A stretch of DNA of 64,000 bases, taken from contig JAJEKV010000092.1 in NCBI GenBank assembly GCA_021234155.1, forward strand, positions 3,668,561 to 3,732,560. The letters are read 5' to 3'. Numbering within the stretch: position 1 is the first letter of the stretch; every line of letters starts with the position of its first letter. This DNA is from Isoetes taiwanensis (taxonomy: Eukaryota > Streptophyta > Lycopodiopsida > Isoetales > Isoetaceae). Both the position numbers and the translations under genes were made by a program. The notes beneath the pieces were generated by a model that worked only from the letters and a program-made list of their open reading frames with translations, was not told where the DNA came from and searched no databases. Of this stretch, positions 9,564-21,971 are shown piece by piece.

Positions 9564-10091
9564 ATGGCGCCCAGCAACTTTGAGAGATGGTACAATGCTG
9601 CCAGCCATATCCATCAACTTCCAGTAGATCAAGCCTTCTCTGTGTTTGATCACTTGTTTGATCTTCACGCAACTTTGACTAGAACACCCTACTACACAGA
9701 CATTATGTGCCAATATGACCAGCAGGTCCTGCCTTGGGAAGTTAGACTGCCTCCTAGGGGAGGGAATTGGGTTTCCCTTGAGACACTAACCCAAGCCTTA
9801 GGTCGAGAGTTGGCAGGATCCAAAGGCAAGAAGCAGCTATGGGATAGGACTAGGACCATGCCCGATTACATGACCTGCAGACATAATAGGCATAGGTACC
9901 TTTTAGCTCAGACAGCCCTTGCCCTCTTCATGCACTATAAGTCAATCAACAAAGTAGGGGGAACCCTCATTCAGCCCTTAGACTTAGCGCCACTTGATGC
10001 AGTAGAGCCCGGGATCAAATCCGAATATAGAATCCTCCCCTCACGAATATTATGGCACGGCGTCGGGGCACCATCTCTCGCAGATCCATGA
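9564..10091 (+). CDS. second leader ORF, unknown protein
   Basis: An open 175-codon frame starting MAPSNFERWYNAASHIHQLP. It looks like a folded protein: mixed hydrophobic and charged, with cysteine/histidine-containing YMTCRHNRHRYLLAQTALAL and the glycine/proline run RLPPRGGNWVSLETLTQALG. I recognise no gag, protease or host domain. It lies in the outer gypsy element after the H3-like ORF and before gag. The last ~25 codons run into GC-rich sequence and may be a frame slip. It could be a divergent gag N-terminus or a second captured gene. Confidence 0.5.
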   Translation: MAPSNFERWYNAASHIHQLPVDQAFSVFDHLFDLHATLTRTPYYTDIMCQYDQQVLPWEVRLPPRGGNWVSLETLTQALGRELAGSKGKKQLWDRTRTMPDYMTCRHNRHRYLLAQTALALFMHYKSINKVGGTLIQPLDLAPLDAVEPGIKSEYRILPSRILWHGVGAPSLADP

Positions 10092-10399
10092 AGACTACAG
10101 CGCTAGGGGGAGCGTAACCCGAATGGGAGAGAGGGGGAGGCAACAAGAATGAAGAGGTGCAGCGTCGAGGCACGGCGGCGACATGAGAGCGACTCTAACA
10201 CCCACCCCCCGGCATCACAGCTTGTCACCGATAGTCATCGGCGGGGAGGAGTACATTTTGCAAATGACATCCTCAACTTGTCCTATTGCGAGAAGCAGGG
10301 GTCTTGAATCGACGTGAGCTCTTGGGCATGATAGCCTAAGGGTCTTCGACCCACTACTCATACAGGAGATCCCAAGGGAGGCGGGCGGAGAGACACTCT

Positions 10400-11100
10400 T
10401 ATCTTTGGGGAGACAATGTTTGAGGGATATAAAGCCTATCGGCCAGATAAGGGAGATCTATCGACGCCAGAAACCCATCATCTGGAAGGAGGAGTTCCAG
10501 CCAGATCTGAGCACACTCTACAAACCGGGGAAGGGCCCAAGCTCAAGCCGCACCGGTTCGAGCGGGGAGCATGAGAGAAGGGTCCAAAGAAGCATCAACT
10601 GGACAATGCAACCCAGCATGTGGAGGGATCATGAAGACCTTATGGCGGTGGATGCCTCTGGCCGAAAGCGACTCAAAGGAAGGGCCTTCGGATCGCGAGG
10701 TTAGGGAAGGGCACGACGCCGCTACTATCTTCCGACCCTGACCAAGGGCAAATGATAGTCTTCCACAAGGAGTTCAGCCCAAGGGGGAAGAATCCGTGGC
10801 ACTTCTCATAGCACTTTCGGGCCGAGGCAAAGCTTTCGAAGATATCGCCCATGCTGCGATCACATCATTCTTTTCAATGAGGCGTCGCTCCATTGCCTCG
10901 ACTTTCTTTGAGAGGGCACCTTAGGGATGCAACACTTTGGGTGGTAGCGAAAGCGGCACCGAACTCGGGCAGGAGATGGGCGAGCACTTGAAGGAAGATC
11001 GGCGAGGAACATCTTATAAACCTCGGCAAAAGGCCTCAGATTCGGGGATGTCAAGAACTTCTTGAGGGCTTCGGGGAGGCCATTGAATAGTTGTTAAATT
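10400..11100 (+). pseudogene. frameshifted leader/gag-like stretch
   Basis: Short open pieces in changing frames: Y/KAYRPDKG near 10430, an RPDLSTLYKPGKGPSSSRTG piece near 10510, and KEFSPRGKNPWHF near 10770. They read in the + direction and probably belong to the outer element's gag precursor, but single-base breaks are too frequent to define a protein. The interval 10092-10400 has no ORF I can support. Confidence 0.3.
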
Positions 11101-11353
11101 TTCTTAAGTTTTGTGCTAAATGTTTCTTGTACCCATTGTGCTAAGATATATCTACCTTATCATGTAATCCTTATGTATTAATGACTATTAACTTTTTTGT
11201 CAATGTAAGGCTTTGTATGATTTCTTATAACTAAAGATAATTCAATTGCAAGTAAAATTGATCAACATCTAACCCAAATAAAATGTATTGATGATCAATC
11301 CTTGCAAAAAAGGAACTCAAGTGCGGGGATCTCAAGATCAGCACCGACCATAA

Positions 11354-12175
11354 TTGGGTACCAAGGAACTTGTTTTAGGTGAGAACGGGGAAGACTTTGA
11401 GCAGGATATGTCACGAGGCCAGCGAAGGTTGGTGCGAGATGAGGAACAGATGCAACACCTCATCAACCGGGCGACACCTCTCATGAATGCATGGGAAGAT
11501 GGTCCTCCACCTCCACCTTGTTTTAGGGTGGTGTGAAGTCCCTCGTCCCCAGGAAGGGGAGGGCAACCGGGAACGTCGGGGATAGGAGAAGGAAGAGGAG
11601 AACCAGGAGTCCATCATCATCTAGCTCCGGCTCATCGATAGCTCTTCCGGTGAGGGCGACTCGGGCTCAGGCGGTCGGTCGGGCACACCTAAAGCAAGGA
11701 AAAGAGCAAGAAAGACAGATGACTATCGAAAAAGGTGGGGCCGGTGCTATGAGCAATGTATGGAAGACAAGGAAGCTCGGCCAGTTCTCGTGGAAAGACA
11801 GATCGGGCATGGAGGCTGAAGTATGGCTTGATGAAATGGAAGAATTTGGCAACTCATACGGTATGAAAGACAAGGACATAGGGAAAGTTGCTACTGACTA
11901 ACCTTATTGGACCGGCAAGGATCGGTGGAAGGGATATGCTAAATCCAACAAGTCAAGAGGAACAATTGCAGGTTTAAGACCTTGACAAGGCTTTTTTTGA
12001 AGCACTATGTGCCAAGGTCTCATACTAGTAGACGTATTCAGCAGTTTTCTGAGTTGAATCGTGGTAGCTTATCGGTGGCTAAGTATACCGAAGAATTTAT
12101 GAGGCTCAGGCTGCATGTTCACGGAGTCTCGGAGAGGCAAGCGATGGATACTTACATTGAGGGTTGAGCGGCAAT
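11354..12175 (+). pseudogene. gag capsid region of the outer gypsy element (frameshifted)
   Basis: Pieces in three frames give a typical plant gypsy gag: a charged Ser-rich lead (RRKRRTRSPSSSSSGSS), then EAEVWLDEMEEFGNSYGMKD, a broken middle, TRLFLKHYVPRSHTSRRIQQ, and FSELNRGSLSVAKYTEEFMR with LHVHGVSERQAMDTYIEG. The last resembles the retrotrans_gag signature in which a coat-like helix bundle ends in 'Y..EF..L'. At least three frame shifts break it. Capsid assembly would be its role. Confidence 0.7.
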
Positions 12176-12459
12176 ATCAAGAGGCTTGTTAGAGCAATCA
12201 ACCCAAAAGTGTTCTGGTAGAAGATAAAGCTATAAGTTTAGAAGAGGCACCGGCAACTCAATGGAAGAAGCGATCAACCTTCAGGGGTAAGAGTTGAGGA
12301 AGATGATCGGGGACAATATCGGGGTAAGCAATCAGCGACTACACCATCGGGGAGTCGGCAGCAAAGGTAAGGGTCGAAAGCAAAGCTTTTTGGGGACGTA
12401 AAGCCCGGGAGAATGCATCGGGGGGCAGGCTCTTAAGCGTCTCCCTAGGCGATGCTGCC

Positions 12460-12560
12460 GAAGGAAAAGAGCAGGGAATGCATTGAGAAAAGCTATGTTT
12501 CAGGGTGCTTCGGCCCGAGGGCACCGAACACATGATTGTCCATTCGTCATCGCGGTCGAC
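12460..12560 (+). pseudogene. gag zinc-knuckle remnant
   Basis: Across a frame slip near 12500 the residues KLCFR..., GASARGHRTHDCP are visible, matching the second half of a CCHC knuckle (C-x2-C-x4-H-x4-C). The position between the gag core and the RT region is as expected. The protease that should follow (12600-13250) is not recognisable. Confidence 0.5.
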
Positions 12561-13289
12561 CTTAGCGAGAACTCTTGGATTGGGACTCCCCATGAAGCGG
12601 GCGGACGGGGCGACTGACCCGGGAGGAGGGGGACTTCATAGATGGTGAGTGCCACATATGTGCAAACATTGAGGCAGTGATATAGAGAATCGATCCAAGC
12701 GTCATCGCTATGGACGGGATCATAGATAGTAATCCTTATGTAGTCCTCATAGAATGTGTAGCTCTCATAATTTTGCATCTCCTAGATTGGCTGCTCTAAT
12801 GAAGAACAAGGTATTGAAGTCTAAGCCAAGGCCAAGAGGGCTATGGTAAAAGCGGCGCCATTCGGACACTAGGGGAGGAGGATCACCTTTGACATAGACC
12901 TTTAGTGGGGCTAAGTGGCCGATGGGGAGCAGAAGTCATGGGGAGGGAAGATATGATCCGATAGTGGGGATGGAATTTTTGAAGCCAGCCAAAGCCATGA
13001 TTGATTGCGACGGAATGAAGTCACCATGACGGCGCAGGCGGCGACAAGTTGATAGTGAAAGGTAAGAAGCTAGATTCTCCCTATGCGGTGTATTTCTTTT
13101 GAAGCGGCTAAGGAAGAGTATAGAAAGGAATAAGGTGGATTACATCTTGAGGATGGAATCGGTTGAGCCGTGCAAGGGGATGGAAGTGACCCAAAGGGGA
13201 AATCGGTTGCTTCAAAGCGGATAGCAAGGCTTATTTCGAGTTCAAGGATGTATTTCGGATGAAACCGCAGCTGCCACCTTATAGGGGTG

Positions 13290-13794
13290 TGGAATGTGAG
13301 ATCACATTGGCTCGGGATCTGAAGCCTACCGCGAAAAGCCATATAGAATGAGCACCCGAGAATTGATCGAGCTCAAGAAACGCCGGCGTGAATTGCTCGA
13401 AGCTTGATTTATAAGAGCAAGTGTGTCTCCTTTCCGAAAGCACCTATACTCTTTGTGAAGAAGAAGAAAAGATGGGAGCTTAAGAATGTGCATAGACTAT
13501 CGCCAAATTTTAATAAGCGAGGCGATAAAGAACAAGTATGCATTGCCAAGGGCGAGATGATCTAATGGACCGATTACAAGGGAGCAAAGGTATTCTCTAA
13601 AATTGATTTGAGGTCGAGGATACCATCGATAAGAATAAAAGAAGAGGATATCCATAAGACCGCTTTCGAACGCAGGATGGTCACTTTGAGTTCTGATAAT
13701 GCCCTTTGGACTATCGAATGCTCCAAGAACGTTTATGCCTCATGAACGACATCTTGAGACTTCTTGGATGAGTTTGTTATTGTCTTCTTTGACT
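13290..13794 (+). pseudogene. reverse transcriptase, N-terminal half, interrupted by a nested element
   Basis: Residues STRELIELKKRR precede DDLMDRLQGSKVFSKIDLRS and IRIKEEDIHKTAFERR, which are diagnostic of the Ty3/gypsy RT fingers/palm (family pattern: L-x-G-A-x-x-F-S-K-I-D-L-R-S-G-Y-H-Q-I-R). The reading ends at FVIVFFD, the start of the catalytic (F/Y)xDD box, where the nested element inserted. The second half resumes at 24839. Many single-base breaks occur upstream. Confidence 0.75.
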
Positions 13795-14379
13795 TGTTCG
13801 TTTTGGGGTCCGGTTCGGGGAACTCCGGAAGCCCTCTCCCTGGAGGACCCGTGGATCTAACGTAAGAGTCCCGGGACTATGTCGGGATTTGCAAGAAGAG
13901 AAGAAGAAGAAGAAAATGTAACAAATGAGAGGAAAATGATAAGCTTCCTTGATATCAATGATGAACATACATGAGCTCTCGCAATAGAGAGAGAAGAATG
14001 AAAGGAGACAAGACTCAAAACTCATCTAGAACTCATGTGCGAAGCTCTAGTCATATATATAGTACAATGGCCTTGGGCCCAATATAGACACTCGACCGGG
14101 ATCTCTGCGGCCGACTCCTCGGAAGGAGGCCCGATGGTGTGAATGTATGCGGCCTCTTGAAGTGCCTAGAATCATGCCGACGCCGACGCGGGCAAGGATC
14201 GGGCCGCCACTTGTCCGAGCGGGCGCTTTGATAGGCTTTGATCAAGGCGGGTTCCCGCCGCTTGGTCTTCGCCTGAGCCTTTTGATGGTCAACCCGCGGG
14301 TCGACCCAGGATCCTTGAGCTTGACCTCGGTTCCGTCAGAGTAGATGAATAGTCCTGCACTGTGAGGCACAGACTAACA
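13795..14379 (-). repeat. 3' LTR of the nested element
   Basis: Shares with 24266-24838 the segments GGACCCGTGGATCTAACG, ATGATAAGCTTCCTTGATAT, the ACATGAGCTCTC area, GGCCTTGGGCCCAATATAGA and the terminal ACTAACA. Starts TGTTCG. Differences from the other LTR concentrate in GC-rich parts. Confidence 0.85.
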
Positions 14380-14397
14380 CTCCCCCACCAAACGACA
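14380..14397 (-). other. polypurine tract of the nested element
   Basis: CTCCCCCACCAAACGAC on + reads as a G-rich purine run (TTTGGTGGGGGAG) on the minus strand, directly upstream of the 3' LTR, as expected for plus-strand priming. Confidence 0.7.
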
Positions 14398-15744
14398 CTC
14401 GAAAGTGAAGAAAAGGAGGAAGGGTTTCGAGGGCTGGAAGCCATCTCGTTCGAAAAGTGATCCTCACGGGGAGTGAGGCGGGCACCATTATGGTATCAAG
14501 CAATGAGATCCCCGGGCGGTTTGAAGAGAGTGAGGAGTGTTGTGGCCAAGGGCGTGATGCGCATCAATAAGAAAGATCGCACTATGCCTTCAAGGGCAAA
14601 GATGGGCCTCAAGAAATGTCAAAATCTATTATTCCATGAGGAGGCGGTGTCTGAGGCCAAAGGCACCGGACACGGGCATTCGGATTGCAAAGGAAAAATG
14701 GACGCCGCCATTTAAGGAGCTGAGCAAAATGCATTTGAGCAAAGCACAAAACCCGCTTGAAGATGGATCAAGGATCGTGTGAGGTGGTGGCATTCTCGCA
14801 AGAAGGTGTCAAGACCATGAAGCGCGATCCACGGGCCGCTGCCAACCACGCCATTAGCAATATAGATCCAATTGCGGGTGGTATCCCAGTGGCACCTTCT
14901 TCCCAATGTGAGCGCTGTAACAAAACGTGGATCCCACCGAGATCCGCCGAGATTTGAGGTGGAGTCCATCCCAAGATGACCATCCATGACCTTGGTCCAA
15001 AAGGGAGGCGCCAATCGAAGTCAGAACCTCGGGCGGAGGTACGTGGAAGCATAGGAGAAGGAACCATGCCCGGGCGTGGGTTCTTGGCGGTCTCCCCTAA
15101 TTGATCGACAAGATCCGGATCAAGAGCTTGACACCAACGATCCCAAAGAGAAGCAGAGAGTTGAGAGTTGACAGAGGGCTATCCCATCCCGTGGGGACCG
15201 TCTTGCTATCCAACGTGAGCCCGTAATTGATTATAACCTCGCGAGGTGTCAGATATAAATTTGTGCATAGGGAAGATCCGGGATGTCCTAGATACTTCCT
15301 TATTTGCAGTAGCTAAAACACCCGCCGAGAGATAAATGATTGGCAAGCTCGGGCATGTACTCGATGAAGAGTGTGGGTCGAGCATGATCAGCAAGATATG
15401 GATTGTTATCCCGAAGCAACCATTGCATGCTGGGGTCACCCAAAGAGTCGCGCGGGCCCATCTCGGGAAGTGTTCCGTGTATCACCCGGATAGAAATCAT
15501 GAAATATGTAAGCCATGGGTGAACAACTCGAAGGTGATAAAGTCCGGATCGGCACGGTGTATGAGATCAAAGACCAAAAGGGCACAAAGATAACCCCTTT
15601 GTCTTCAATGGAGAGTTCGCCAAATCCAAGAAAATCTACAGTGCTCGGGAATATCCACAGTCCATCGGGCCGCATGCCACTTCGAAAGGAAGAGGTGGCT
15701 GCAAGCAACCACATAATCGCGGATAGCGGTGAAGGAACTGGAAG

Positions 15745-17141
15745 TCAAAAATGCATTCTCGCGGAATAATGGCTGTGATGGCCGCCAAGTTTTGCTTGAG
15801 CCTCATCAGCCAGACCGAATAGCTTGCCGCACTCGTTGTTCAAGATCACGGATCCGGTTGTCCTTTCTAGCAAAGAAGCGGATTGGTCACGACTTTTTCT
15901 CGAAGAAGTTTTGACTCGGGAGGAGGATTGCCCCTGAGTATTGAGACTAAGCACCGCAATCTCCGCCATCAAGAATCTTTCTCGCTTTCGCGCACCTCTC
16001 GTAGTCGATCTTGAAAGAGAGGTGAGCCGAGAGGTCTGTGTAGAAAGTCGAGCCGCCAAGGGAGGCAATTTGAGCGCCCCGCTCTCAGAAGGTTTTGAAC
16101 TTGAGTGCTGAAATTTTCACAAAGTTCTGAAAGTACAAGGCGTTGAGCTTGGCAATATCTCAAGGTCCTTGGTACCCTGGAGAGCTTCTTTGGACTTGTT
16201 GTGCTCCAATAAATTCTGAATTTCTGATTGAAATGAGCCCGTTGATCCGCAAGTTGGTCGACTTGATCCAGGCACACTTTTGAGATCCTCAGATGAGCCT
16301 GTAAGAGAGCAGGTGCTTGTCTTTGAAGTTTGGCCTCCAAAGTTGCAACTTGGGCAAGTGGCGGCTTGAAGGTCATTGTGTACCGCATCGGAGGCCTCTA
16401 GTGCCATTTGAACCCGTTCATAAGAGCGCCTTGGGATTCTTGTAACTTGAGAACAAAGCACTTGAGCATCCGGGCTGATCTTGACATACAACAACCGACC
16501 CAGGGTGTTGTGGTGGTGGAGCAATTTGTTGCCCTGGTTTGTGATGTTTGGGAAAGATGGTGTGAACTGGATGGTGTAGCCGAGGAGGAGGCAAAGTGAC
16601 ATGGGTGGGCCGGATTTTGGACATGACCGGTGGAAGAAGGGCGTGAAGTGCCTAATTCGGTTAGTCTGTGGAAGGGACGTGAGTGGAATTATGAGAATTT
16701 TGTGGTGTGGGAGGAAGTAATGGCGGATGAGGGCTTGAAGGTGGCCTCCCACGAAACCGAGAAATGGAAGTGGCACCCGGAAGGTGGTCCACTTCTTGGA
16801 GAAAAACGATAGAACATCAATTGGGGCCAATCTATGTGGTGGTTGGGTGTGTAGCATTGATGACCATGTTATAGAAAGGCTTATTGATATGGGTGTTCTT
16901 GATAGAATACCCAAGGAACTTGCGCCTACGTAAACTTAACAAAGGTTTCGTGAGGCTTGTCGATATTGGTCAGACGATGCACATTGGCATGATAAGGAGG
17001 TGCACCAAACTCTGTGACATCTAGATCCTGTATGGCAGACCATGATAAACAAGGGGTTTGCAAGGGAATATGAAATACCTCGTAAATCAAATGTTGAGTC
17101 AGCGAAATGGTGGTGCCATCGACCACAAAGGGTGTATCCAT
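15745..17141 (-). pseudogene. extra 3' ORF(s) of the nested element, unknown
   Basis: Open minus-strand frames lie between integrase and the 3' LTR. At 17141-16926 the reading contains VVDGTTISLTQHLIYEVFHI, resembling the host-like or env-position proteins that some Tat/Ogre/Athila-type elements carry. At 16914-15969 further frames include a helical, coiled-coil-like part (ATLEAKLQRQAPALLQAHLR, DQVDQLADQRAHFNQKF). No enzyme domain is visible. Several frame shifts separate the pieces. Role unknown; placement suggests an accessory ORF. The interval 14400-15740 shows no coherent protein. Confidence 0.45.
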
Positions 17142-18751
17142 TAGCCAATAACCATATTGGCGATGAACCGCTTCATTTGGTCGATTGGGAGCCTAAGTTC
17201 CATTTGAGAGAATTCGTAAAGCTTTTGTCGCTCAAATGACTTCTTTATTTGGGCCAACAAGGGCTTCACGGAAAGTGGGAAGCGCTAAGAAGGATCTGAA
17301 CTCAAAAAGAGCCGGATCCTGGGGAAGAGGCTTGAAGTGTAGAAAATCTTGGTGCAGCCATGGTAACAATTCTGCGTAAACGAAGAGTGATTCAAAGTAT
17401 GAGGACTCTAAAGCCAAGCACCGGAGGACGGAGAGGAGGAACTAAAAGGTTTTAGGGCGCACAACTGAGGCTTAAGAGGTATGAAGAGGGCTTAAACTGG
17501 AGCCGTTGATGGTGTCAGTGTCTAAAGATGCCAAGGGAGTGTATTGAGAGGCAAAAATTTGGCTAAGTCCCAAAACGTAAGGGAGAAGCAATGAACGGTG
17601 AGGATGAGACGGAGAGAAGGATCGGATGTGACAGTGGCCAAAGGACACATATTAATTGTTGACGGGTATGAAAAGAAGCAAGGGCATTTAATGCGTGCAA
17701 CTCGGTGGGATATCATGAAAACGAATGTGTCCCGAGAGTACCCGCTAGATTTGCGGTGGGAGAAAAGATTCTCGGTTTAGAAAGAGCCTTGCATTGCAAA
17801 CACGTTGGCTAATTCTCGATTGGTCCACGCCGACAAGGAGTTCCTCGATTGGCTATATAAGACAAACCGAGTAAACGAAGGCATCCGATGGCGCCAAAGA
17901 TGGCTGCCGCTGGTTTGAACGAGGACCGCACTATGCCCACGAACCGCCGAGTGGATTACCCGCAAGATGAATTGTCCGACCTTCGGCGCCGCCACAATCG
18001 CGGGCGTGAGAATGGACGGGCTGGTGTGCGGGATGGTGAACATCCCGACCAAGACCAACGGGATGGAGGTGGTTCTGCACCCATTTGGGATCTGAAACGA
18101 ACCTCTACCATCTCCTCAAGATCACCCGCTCCCGAACCCGGAGTAGAGGGTTTTTCCTCTTAGGTTTTAGTAGATAGGGCTCGAGCCCGTTTTGTATCTA
18201 GGGGCGGTGCCCATAGCGGAAATAGTCGGGGGTGCCCGCATTTTGTAAAAAATATCCACTATAATATAATATGCCGCCTTTCTAGTCACTTTTTCGTGGT
18301 GTTTGCTTCTTGAATCGTATCCGTTTTTGTTGATTGTAAACTTTTACGTGTGATGAAATGTTTTGAGGCGAAAACCATTAACCAATGTAGGTAATGGAGT
18401 GCCATCTAACTTCGCCAGGTTGGAAAACTTATTTGGGTCTAACCACTTGAACAATTTGATAAGGGCCAAGCCAACGAAACTTGAGTTTACCGGAAAATTT
18501 TTGTACACGGAATCATAAAGAAGAACCAAATCGCCTTCTTTGAATGTTTTTGTCTTGAGACGTTTGTCATGTAAAGATTTTTTCTTGTTGTCCATGAAGA
18601 ACACGAATATAAGCATCCTTGAAGTTCATCCAACTGTTCTAATTGATAGACCCTTTCTTTGAGTGTTGGTGGATTATGAGCAATAGCAGTTGAAAACGGA
18701 GTGTTGGAAGGATGTATTCAAACGGCATGAGAGCTTCGACCATAAACCAAT

Positions 18752-19400
18752 TTAAAAGGAGTGTGACCGGTAGCAATCTTGAAACAAGTATTGTAGGCCC
18801 AAAGAAAGCGAGGGAAGTTTTGTTTGCCGATGCGTATGGGAAGCGTCACAAATTTTCTTGAGAATGGTGACGAGTTTTGTTGGTGCTTTACGCCAAACCA
18901 TTACCTTGAGGATAGTAAGGTGTGCTCTTGTGATGATGTATCGGGAGATAATCCGTCGGCTCCTTGATAGTATGATTGATGAAATGGACACCACGATCAA
19001 CGACCAGCTCAGGTAGGGGCACGAATCGCGTGATAATTTGTTGATAGAGGACCCTAGGCTGTGCTTTGCTGCGGTGTTGTGCGGAAGTGCACAAGCTTCC
19101 GCCCATTTGGTAGCGTGGTCGGTGAGAAGGAGAATGTAGCGGGCTGCGGGTGTGCCGCGGCAGAGGATCTATAGGTCCCACAAAGTCCATTCCCCATTTC
19201 TTTGAAGGGAAGTGGCGTGGCGACGGTGTCAAGGGAAGAGCCGCCACGGCCGGGCGCCCCACCACGGGCAAAAGCGTCACGCGTCTTGGCGTGGGCGTGA
19301 GCATCTTTGAAGAGCGTGGGCCAAAAATACCCAGCTAGAAGGATTTTTCGCGTGCGTGGTGTCACCATGAAAATGACCACCACCTAGCCCTTGATGAGCT
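18752..19400 (-). pseudogene. integrase of the nested element
   Basis: Broken frames give KILLAGYFWPTLFKDAHAHA (HHCC zinc-finger region), KKWGMDFVGPIDPLP with the first catalytic Asp, PLPELVVDRGVHFINHTIK with the second Asp, then HHHKSTPYYPQGNGLA just before the catalytic Glu. This is the D,D(35)E retroviral-type integrase core. Frame shifts occur within every motif group. Confidence 0.75.
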
Positions 19401-19747
19401 TCTCGAACAATATCCGGAACTTCATGAGGTAGAAACACGTCGAAGGATGGTGTCCTTACCCTTTTGTAGAGATGTCCCGCAACCATGGGTGTAGTCACGG
19501 ACCTCGCGGAGAAATTGATGGCGGCGGGATTGTCGCCAAGTGAGAGAGAGGCGTCTCGTCTTACGGTGGAAGAGCACACTGTGAGGAGGTACTTGCTGAA
19601 AATCATGGAACCAATGTGGTGTTGCCGTGACTAAAAAGAGCATCGAAAGCATCGAAAGGCGTCCGAGACTCAGTTGAGGGATCATCGTGTGGATGCGTGA
19701 AAGATAATCCGGGGACGACATGAGATTTGCCGGCCTTATGAACGATT

Positions 19748-20120
19748 TCAAAAGGAGCAAATTCTTGAGAAGAAGGACCCAACGAGCAATGCGCCCGTGG
19801 GCGTGGACTTGTTGATCAAATAAAGGAGTGCTTGGTGGTCCACAAAGAACTTGATTTGACCGCCCAAAAGGTAGTGACGGAAGCGTTGGACACGAGAAAA
19901 TGAGACCCAAAGCTTCACGCCTGCGCGGCGAATAGTTGCGCTTCCAGAGAATTGAGTTTTCACCGGGCGAAGCGATTTGGTTTGTCGGTGCGCATCATAT
20001 TCTTGAGAAAGAAATACTCCAATAGCAAACGCAGAGACATCTACATGAACATGAAAGGGCTTGTCCCATTGAGGAGGAACAAGAACCGGTGCTACGAGTA
20101 AGCAAAAGCTTCAAATTGTT
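19748..20120 (-). pseudogene. RNase H region of the nested element
   Basis: The minus-strand reading RHYLLGGQIKFFVDHQALLY, followed by LINKSTPTGA..., is the gypsy RNase H segment (family: 'RHYLLGxxFxxxTDHxxL'). It sits between RT (right) and integrase (left), as expected. Frame breaks remain on both sides. Confidence 0.75.
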
Positions 20121-20515
20121 GGAAAGCAAAGATCCTTTGGGAATTCCAAGCCCGGTGGATTCGTCACCGTGAGTTTATGAATGGGATCCGCAATGGCTGC
20201 TAGTCAGGGTATGAAGGTGGAGTAATAATTGACCTTACCTGTGAAAGAGCGTGTCTCCTTGATATTGGGCGGGTGCTTGAGCCTTGAGCACACTGGCCCG
20301 ATTTTGGCAGGATCCGTGGTGATACCGCTGGTCGACAACATGGCCCTAACGAGAACACCGGAGGTGGCGCAAAAGGTGCATTTCTCGGGATTGAGACTAA
20401 TGCCTAGGACTCATCACATTTACGGAAGACGAAGTTCCAATTTATCCAAATGGTCAGCCATGGAACAGAGAGGCAGAGAAGTCATCTTGAAAAATTTGCA
20501 AGAAGGGATGTTCCT

Positions 20516-20940
20516 TCATGAAATCATGAAAAACTGGAGAGCATGATGCGTTGAAACGTTGATGGAGAGTTTGATAATCCAAAAGGAACCACCTTGTAGG
20601 CAAAAAGTGCCCTTACGGGGTGGTGAAAGTAGTCTTGAGTTGATCAGATTCTTTGATTGAGATCCGATTGTAGCCAGAAAAACCATCCATGAAGGAGTAC
20701 ATCTCATGTCCAACCACCTCTTCCGGAACTGGGTGCGTGAAGGGAAGTGGAAAATGATCACGCCCGTGGCCTGATTGAGTTTCATGTAGTCCACACCGCA
20801 CGCCGGATCTTACCATTGTGTTTGAGGGCAATGGCGATGGGGCTCACCCATTCGAGAATGTTTGACCTCATAGATCAAACCCGCGAGAAGGAGTTTGTCA
20901 ATTTCCGCCTTTGCGATCACGGTAATTAGGGTTGAGCGGA
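20516..20940 (-). pseudogene. reverse transcriptase of the nested element
   Basis: Minus-strand pieces DYMKLNQATG and HEMYSFMDGFSGYNRISIKE are the gypsy RT palm with the first catalytic Asp, and ESDQLKTTFTTP with GTFCLQGGSFWIIKLSINVS follows in neighbouring frames. Upstream, IDKLLLAGLIYE is recognisable. The catalytic YxDD region lies near 20460 but is garbled. Confidence 0.75.
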
Positions 20941-21737
20941 TCTTGTCGTTGCTAAACTGGGTCGTGCATCAGATTTGGTAGGAATGGTGAGTTCCCCAAG
21001 CTTTTGTTGATTCCCAGAAGATCTCTGTAACTCCAGTAAAAATGTGTTTGAATTTTGAAGCGGCTTGACGGCCTGTTACGATAAGGGGGGAAGATTTGCA
21101 AGACAATGTGACGGGTTGATTGTTGCCCACGTCCACGATCTCGACTTCTGAGTCTGAATATGGGGTATTACTTCAGTATCTGGACAATGTGCGAGGAGGT
21201 TGGAGCATAACCGGACGCGTGGCACTTTTGCGTGGTAAAAAAGAGGGGTTGCCGAAGTTTCATCCACAGAGGTTGCTTCATGACGTGTACATCAGCAGGA
21301 GTTGCGTGGAGGTTCGAGATCTCGAAAAGTGATCAACACGTTGGATTCGATTGCAAGGAGCCGTAAGGGTCAAGCAAAGCAGCCACAAAAGTCCTGGTCA
21401 CGATCAAGAGTCATTTCTCCCCAAGGATCGCGCCGGGGTAGGATGACAGAGGCGTGATTTCGCTTGGTGGAGCCCGAACTTGATAAATATTACGAGCTTC
21501 TTGAATGAATCAGGTTCCGCGAGAGAGGGTTCGCATGTTCAACGTAAATGATCCACTTTGTTTGCAAGTCCATGGTGGCATTGAGGTGACCATCGTTGAT
21601 GACTAAGCGGTCCGTGGGCCCGATGAATGGATACTCTTGGCACGGCGGAGAAAAGGTCTGCCCGACCAACATTTCATAGTCACCGGATCTTCGCTTGACT
21701 TTCCAAACTCCAAATTCCATGGGGAAGCAGAGATCAC

Positions 21738-21971
21738 CTATGTTGATGTGAAGAAGAGGTGTGGCGCCTTGAGGTCGCGCGTGATATGGCCATTAGCCAA
21801 CTTGATGTCATATGGGGCCACGCGAAAGAGTTGTGTGATGCCCATTTGTTTGCGGAGTTTATCCGTGATGAGATTGACTGCGCTACCTCCATCTATTTGA
21901 ACATGGTTGACTTGCCTGATTACCCACCGTGGTGGCATGGACCGTGGGTGTAGAGGTAGCCACGGCCCCAA
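21738..21971 (-). pseudogene. retroviral-type protease of the nested element
   Basis: VNHVQIDGGSAVNLITDKLR followed by KQMGITQL and VAPYDIKLANGHIT fits the pepsin-like gypsy protease, with DGGSA at the active-site loop (usual form D-S/T-G-A/S; plant Tat-type elements often have DGGS). It lies between gag and RT. Confidence 0.65.
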
